NCBI RefSeq assembly: GCF_963675975.1
Contig: NZ_OY780939.1
Coordinates: forward strand, 3,162,001-3,226,000
Source: Halarcobacter sp.
Lineage (GTDB): Bacteria > Campylobacterota > Campylobacteria > Campylobacterales > Arcobacteraceae
Length of the DNA: 64,000 nt
Reading direction: 5' to 3'
Shown: in pieces, positions 60,739 to 64,000 of the stretch
Position numbering within the stretch: the first letter of the stretch is position 1
Layout of the letters: every line of letters begins with the position of its first letter
Position numbers and translations under genes: made by a program
The notes under the pieces: model-generated
Told to the model about the DNA's origin: nothing
The model's database searches: none
Seen by the model: the letters and a program-made list of their open reading frames with translations, nothing else

Positions 60739-61799
60739 AACCACACTACTTTTTAATTGCCTTAACTGTTGTAACAATATTTTTTATGTTACAACTATTT
60801 GAGCCATTTTTAAAACCTTTAATTGTTGCCCTACTTTTAGCTGTGGCAACAAATTCTTTGAATGTGTATTTTAAACACCATATCTCAAGTACATTTCTAT
60901 CTACAATGCTAATGACTATACTTTTAACAGCAATATTCTTTGTTCCTTTGTTATATTGTATTTTCTCTTTTGCTACATTAATTAATAAAATTGATCAAAA
61001 AGCTTTAATAGAGATGTTTGAGGTTGCTAGACACTGGGTAGAAAACATACCTAATGATTTTATATTTTTTAAAGAACAATTAATAAAAATATTAGAAAAA
61101 GTTGATATTCCTGAGTTTATACAAAATCTTTTTTCTGTAGGTGCATTTTTAGGAAAAAACTCTGCTAAATTTATTATTGATATGATTATGATTTTAGTAT
61201 TCTTCTTTTTCTTTACATTCTACAGTAACAACTTAGCACACTATTTTAAAGAAGCCTTACCTTTAAAAAGTGAAGATTCAAATGCTTTATTTTATGAATC
61301 ATCAAATGTAATGAGTGTAGTACTTTATTCTATTTTAGCAACTGCTATTTTAGAGGGATTTCTTTTTGGAGTATTTGTTTCATTTTTTAATTATGATGGA
61401 ATACTATTAGGGGTTCTTTATGGTTTTGCTTCTTTAGTTCCAGTAGTAGGAGGATTGATTATGTGGCTTCCTGTAGCTATTTATGAAATCTTTGCAGGTA
61501 GTACAACAAATGCCATTGCAATCGCTGTTTATTCTATTGTAGTAATATCAATTATTGCAGATACTTTTATAAAACCAATTATAATTAAATATATAAACCA
61601 AAGGGTAGTAAAAACACCAACAAAAGTAAATGAATTATTGATTTTCTTTGCAATTGTTGCCGGACTTTCTACATTTGGGTTTTGGGGTATGATTATTGGA
61701 CCTGCAATGGTTACATTTTTTATATCACTTTTACAACTATTAAAAAAGTTTAGTGATGATTTTTATAGTTTTGAACAAACAATGGAGAATAGGAAATAA
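60735..61799 (+). CDS. AI-2E/PerM-family membrane transporter
   Basis: The product (354 residues) has about eight transmembrane helices, with the family segment [32 protein letters not shown] (quoted in pieces) at about 210-240. Members export small molecules or ions, and specificity is not known here. The stop is next to a bidirectional terminator. Confidence 0.88.
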   Translation: MKPHYFLIALTVVTIFFMLQLFEPFLKPLIVALLLAVATNSLNVYFKHHISSTFLSTMLMTILLTAIFFVPLLYCIFSFATLINKIDQKALIEMFEVARHWVENIPNDFIFFKEQLIKILEKVDIPEFIQNLFSVGAFLGKNSAKFIIDMIMILVFFFFFTFYSNNLAHYFKEALPLKSEDSNALFYESSNVMSVVLYSILATAILEGFLFGVFVSFFNYDGILLGVLYGFASLVPVVGGLIMWLPVAIYEIFAGSTTNAIAIAVYSIVVISIIADTFIKPIIIKYINQRVVKTPTKVNELLIFFAIVAGLSTFGFWGMIIGPAMVTFFISLLQLLKKFSDDFYSFEQTMENRK

Positions 61800-61808
61800 T
61801 CCTATTCT
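61786..61808. terminator. bidirectional terminator between PerM-type and FTR-rhodanese genes
   Basis: AGAATAGGA and TCCTATTCT are perfect 9-bp arms with an AATAA loop spanning both gene ends. Confidence 0.65.
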
Positions 61809-62545
61809 TCTCCTGAGATAATATCCCCTTGATATGTCATAATTCCATAATCATAATTTAATACTTGTTTATATCCTGAACTTAAAAGTATTCTTTGACA
61901 GTAGGCACTTCTACTACCACTGTGACAGTAAAGTATAATTGGTATATCTTTCTTATCTTGAATTTGTTCTAGTGATTGATAAAAAGATGTTGTAGGAACT
62001 AAATAATCAGTACCTTTAATTCTTCCTCCAACCCATTCCATCCATTCTCTAGTATCAACTAAAAGAAAATCTACGAAACCAAGTTCTCTTGCTTCAATTA
62101 AAGCTTCAACTTCACTTGCATTTACCTCTTGTTGTTTTAGAAGTTCTTCACACTGCTCTTTAGTTAAGCCTTGAGAATGATTATTCTCTTGCGCTGTTAC
62201 TGTTTCATTTTCTGTTGATTTTACATAATCTTCTGTACAAAATATTGCACAGTGACAATGTCCCATTGAAGGTATCTCTTTTTCTAAAGCAGGAGTACAT
62301 GGACATAATCTATTGTCCTCTTTATCTCTCTCCTCTTGTGTTTCACCTACAACCATAAAACAGGGACAATATCTTTTCCCATATATCATTTTGTTTCTTG
62401 TTAAACCCATTTGGATTGATTCATTTACATCATCTTCAGGATTATAAAAAAAGTTATACTCTTCGCAAACTTTATCAGTAAACTGTTTTGTAAGTTCAAG
62501 TTCTGTTTGGAACTCATCACTTTCAATATCAATTTTCTTTATCAT
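61802..62545 (-). CDS. ferredoxin-thioredoxin reductase catalytic domain fused to rhodanese
   Basis: The product (247 residues) has an FTR beta-type domain with the cluster ligands CPC (YCPCFMV), CPC (LCPCTP) and CHC (GHCHCAIFC) in residues 55-110. It joins through a short linker to a rhodanese domain with the catalytic Cys in LYCHSGSRSAYC. The fusion could couple disulphide reduction to sulphur transfer. The substrate is unknown. Confidence 0.9.
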   Translation of the reverse strand: MIKKIDIESDEFQTELELTKQFTDKVCEEYNFFYNPEDDVNESIQMGLTRNKMIYGKRYCPCFMVVGETQEERDKEDNRLCPCTPALEKEIPSMGHCHCAIFCTEDYVKSTENETVTAQENNHSQGLTKEQCEELLKQQEVNASEVEALIEARELGFVDFLLVDTREWMEWVGGRIKGTDYLVPTTSFYQSLEQIQDKKDIPIILYCHSGSRSAYCQRILLSSGYKQVLNYDYGIMTYQGDIISGEE

Positions 62546-62791
62546 AGCTATTCCTAGTTTTTGGGGAATTTTACAACTATTAACTTTATATTTTCTTATA
62601 ATTTAGCTCTATTTATATACTTTTAGTAAAAAATAGCATTATTATAATATTTATTTATATATCTATTTTTATTTTTGTAAATTTGAAATCTATATTTTTT
62701 TATATACTATATTTTAAACCATTTTTTACATGAATTTTACTATTTATACTATATACTCTATAATAACTATTATTACTCTCATGGTTGGTAG
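62546..62791. other. AT-rich gap with divergent promoters
   Basis: About 246 bases of very high A+T separate the leftward FTR-rhodanese gene from the rightward pqiA genes. I see no ORF or RNA. It probably holds promoters for both sides. Confidence 0.5.
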
Positions 62792-63394
62792 ATGAAAGAT
62801 ATTGATATAAAAAATATTATAGAATGTGAATATTGTGGGCTTTTTATAAAGTTATATGAAACTAAAAAAGAGTACAAATATAAATGTCCTAGATGTAAAA
62901 TGAAAATTTCACAATATAAAAAACACAATTTTAATGCTTTATACTACTCAATCTCAGCATTTTTAGTTTTTATACTTCTGAATATATATCCATTAATTTC
63001 ACTTTCAATAAACGAAAGAGATTTACAAGCAACATTAATAGATACAGTTATTGTACTTTTTCAACAAAATTTTTATTTTGTTTCACTTATTGTTTTTTTT
63101 ACAATAATTTTATCTCCCCTTGTCAGTCTTGTAATTATTATTTATTCTTTTTTACATAATCATACAAAATTTAAAATATTTCCAAACCGTTATGTTTATA
63201 ATCTTTTTCAATTTTTTAAAAGTTGGGGCTTTATAGATGTGTTTATTTTAAGTATTATTGTAACCTACATCAAACTTATAGGTATGGTATCAACAGCAAG
63301 ATTTGATATAGGATTTTATCTTATTTTATTTTATATATTTCTATTTTTTATGGCCAATAAAAATTTTGAAATAAAAACAGTATTTAAAGATTAA
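62792..63394 (+). CDS. pqiA: PqiA-family membrane protein
   Basis: The product (200 residues) has an N-terminal zinc ribbon (CEYCG...CPRCK) and four transmembrane helices, as one half of PqiA. PqiA works with the PqiB MCE protein in envelope lipid traffic. A second PqiA half follows after 1 nt. Confidence 0.85.
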   Translation: MKDIDIKNIIECEYCGLFIKLYETKKEYKYKCPRCKMKISQYKKHNFNALYYSISAFLVFILLNIYPLISLSINERDLQATLIDTVIVLFQQNFYFVSLIVFFTIILSPLVSLVIIIYSFLHNHTKFKIFPNRYVYNLFQFFKSWGFIDVFILSIIVTYIKLIGMVSTARFDIGFYLILFYIFLFFMANKNFEIKTVFKD

Positions 63395-63395
63395 T

Positions 63396-63995
63396 ATGAT
63401 TTTAATATCTTGTAAAAATTGCCATAAAGTATTTGAAAAAGAAAATTCAAATGAATTTATCTGTGATAGATGTCATTGTAAAGTTACAAAAAGAAGAAAA
63501 TTTTCACTTCAAATCTCTTTCGCTTTGGTTATATCAGCCATGTTACTTTATATACCTGCTATGATATATCCTATTATGAATATTACTCAGCTTGGAGTTG
63601 ATAATAAAAGTACTATAATAGAAGGGATTATTAGCTTTTTAAATTATAAGGATTATTTTATAGCTATTGTTATACTTGTAGCTAGTGTAATTATTCCTTT
63701 AATAAAATTGATTGGATTGTTTTTGATTTTTTTATCTTTACTTGTTAACAATAATATGGATAATAAATTAAAATTAAACATTTTTAATACAATAGAATTT
63801 ATAGGGAAATGGTCTATGGTAGATATTTACGTTGTAGCCCTACTCTCATCTATAGTTCAAGTTGGTGAAATATTTAATATAAAAGGTGGATTAGCAGCTA
63901 CATCTTTTACTTTGGTAGTTATTTTGACAATGATTGCTGCAAACAGTTTTGATACTAGAATTATTTGGGATAAAAAGGAAAATAATGCAAACTGA
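63396..63995 (+). CDS. pqiA: PqiA-family membrane protein
   Basis: The product (199 residues) has CKNCHKVF and CDRCHCK in a zinc ribbon and four transmembrane helices. Escherichia coli PqiA has both halves in one chain, so here it is split into two genes. It overlaps the next gene start by 11 nt. Confidence 0.85.
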   Translation: MILISCKNCHKVFEKENSNEFICDRCHCKVTKRRKFSLQISFALVISAMLLYIPAMIYPIMNITQLGVDNKSTIIEGIISFLNYKDYFIAIVILVASVIIPLIKLIGLFLIFLSLLVNNNMDNKLKLNIFNTIEFIGKWSMVDIYVVALLSSIVQVGEIFNIKGGLAATSFTLVVILTMIAANSFDTRIIWDKKENNAN

Positions 63996-64000
63996 AATAA
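63985..64000 (+). CDS. pqiB: probable PqiB start, cut by window end
   Basis: ATG at 63985 with AAAGGAAAAT upstream begins MQTEI and runs off the window. By context it is likely the MCE-domain partner PqiB. Only five codons are visible. Confidence 0.5.

Noticed and set aside
1-64000. CRISPR arrays or rRNA genes
   Set aside because: No regularly spaced repeats and no rRNA sequence were seen.

Overview
The window is AT-rich DNA from a Campylobacterota bacterium, most likely Arcobacteraceae. The evidence is the very low G+C content, the core genes (tig-clpP-def-comM-era, feoAB, the carboxynorspermidine route to spermidine), a tmRNA tag ending in YAPAYAKAA, and small tightly packed operons. The species cannot be named from sequence alone.

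Region 1 (1 to about 17.8 kb) is most of a Mu-like transposable prophage. Late head genes (terminase large subunit, Mu gp29-type portal, Mu F-type head protein with a probable C-terminal nuclease domain, gpG-type protein) run rightward and start outside the window. The early operon (Ner-like protein, MuA transposase, MuB ATPase, DUF3164, amidase endolysin, helicase-like ATPase, GemA, Mor activator) runs leftward. The two meet at about 5.34 kb. A CI/LexA-type repressor and a lipoprotein lie at the right edge, and the right end sits inside a truncated host gene. Two features are odd: a tRNA-like sequence antisense to the late operon, and two copies of a TTGAGTACTCAA palindrome.

Region 2 (17.8-31.5 kb) is host chromosome: a two-gene PilN/PilO-like membrane operon broken by the prophage, era, comM, def, clpP, tig, a VWA/TPR Bat-like protein, two PPK2 polyphosphate kinases, nspC, a rubredoxin, carboxynorspermidine dehydrogenase and ssrA (tmRNA).

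Region 3 (31504-37548) is an integrative element of about 6 kb inserted in the 3' end of ssrA. It carries a tyrosine integrase, a secreted protein, a ribbon-helix-helix regulator, a frameshifted small ORF, an HUH rolling-circle Rep, an AlpA-like regulator, and a cargo pair on the opposite strand. The pair is a retron reverse transcriptase (NANAH, YADD and VTG motifs) followed by a DUF3800-like protein. Just upstream of the RT a 12-bp perfect inverted repeat encloses 49 nt and is the best candidate for the retron non-coding RNA. A decayed copy of the tmRNA 3' end marks the right junction. This is the most likely place in the window for a little-described system.

Region 4 (37.7-49.7 kb) is a ten-gene leftward run that joins the Entner-Doudoroff pathway (zwf, pgl, edd, eda, pgi) to a glucosylglycerate cycle: galU, a GT81-like synthase, an MPGP-family phosphatase, a GH13 glucosylglycerate-type phosphorylase and a glycerate kinase. 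Together they would interconvert sugar phosphates, UDP-glucose, the compatible solute and glycerate.

Region 5 (49.8-64 kb) is host chromosome: a PAS-GGDEF-EAL protein, a di-haem cytochrome c peroxidase, a Fur-family regulator facing feoAB behind a clear Fur box, an N-end-rule leucyltransferase, trpA, panB, ruvB, a PerM-type transporter, an FTR-rhodanese fusion, and the start of a pqiA-pqiA-pqiB operon.
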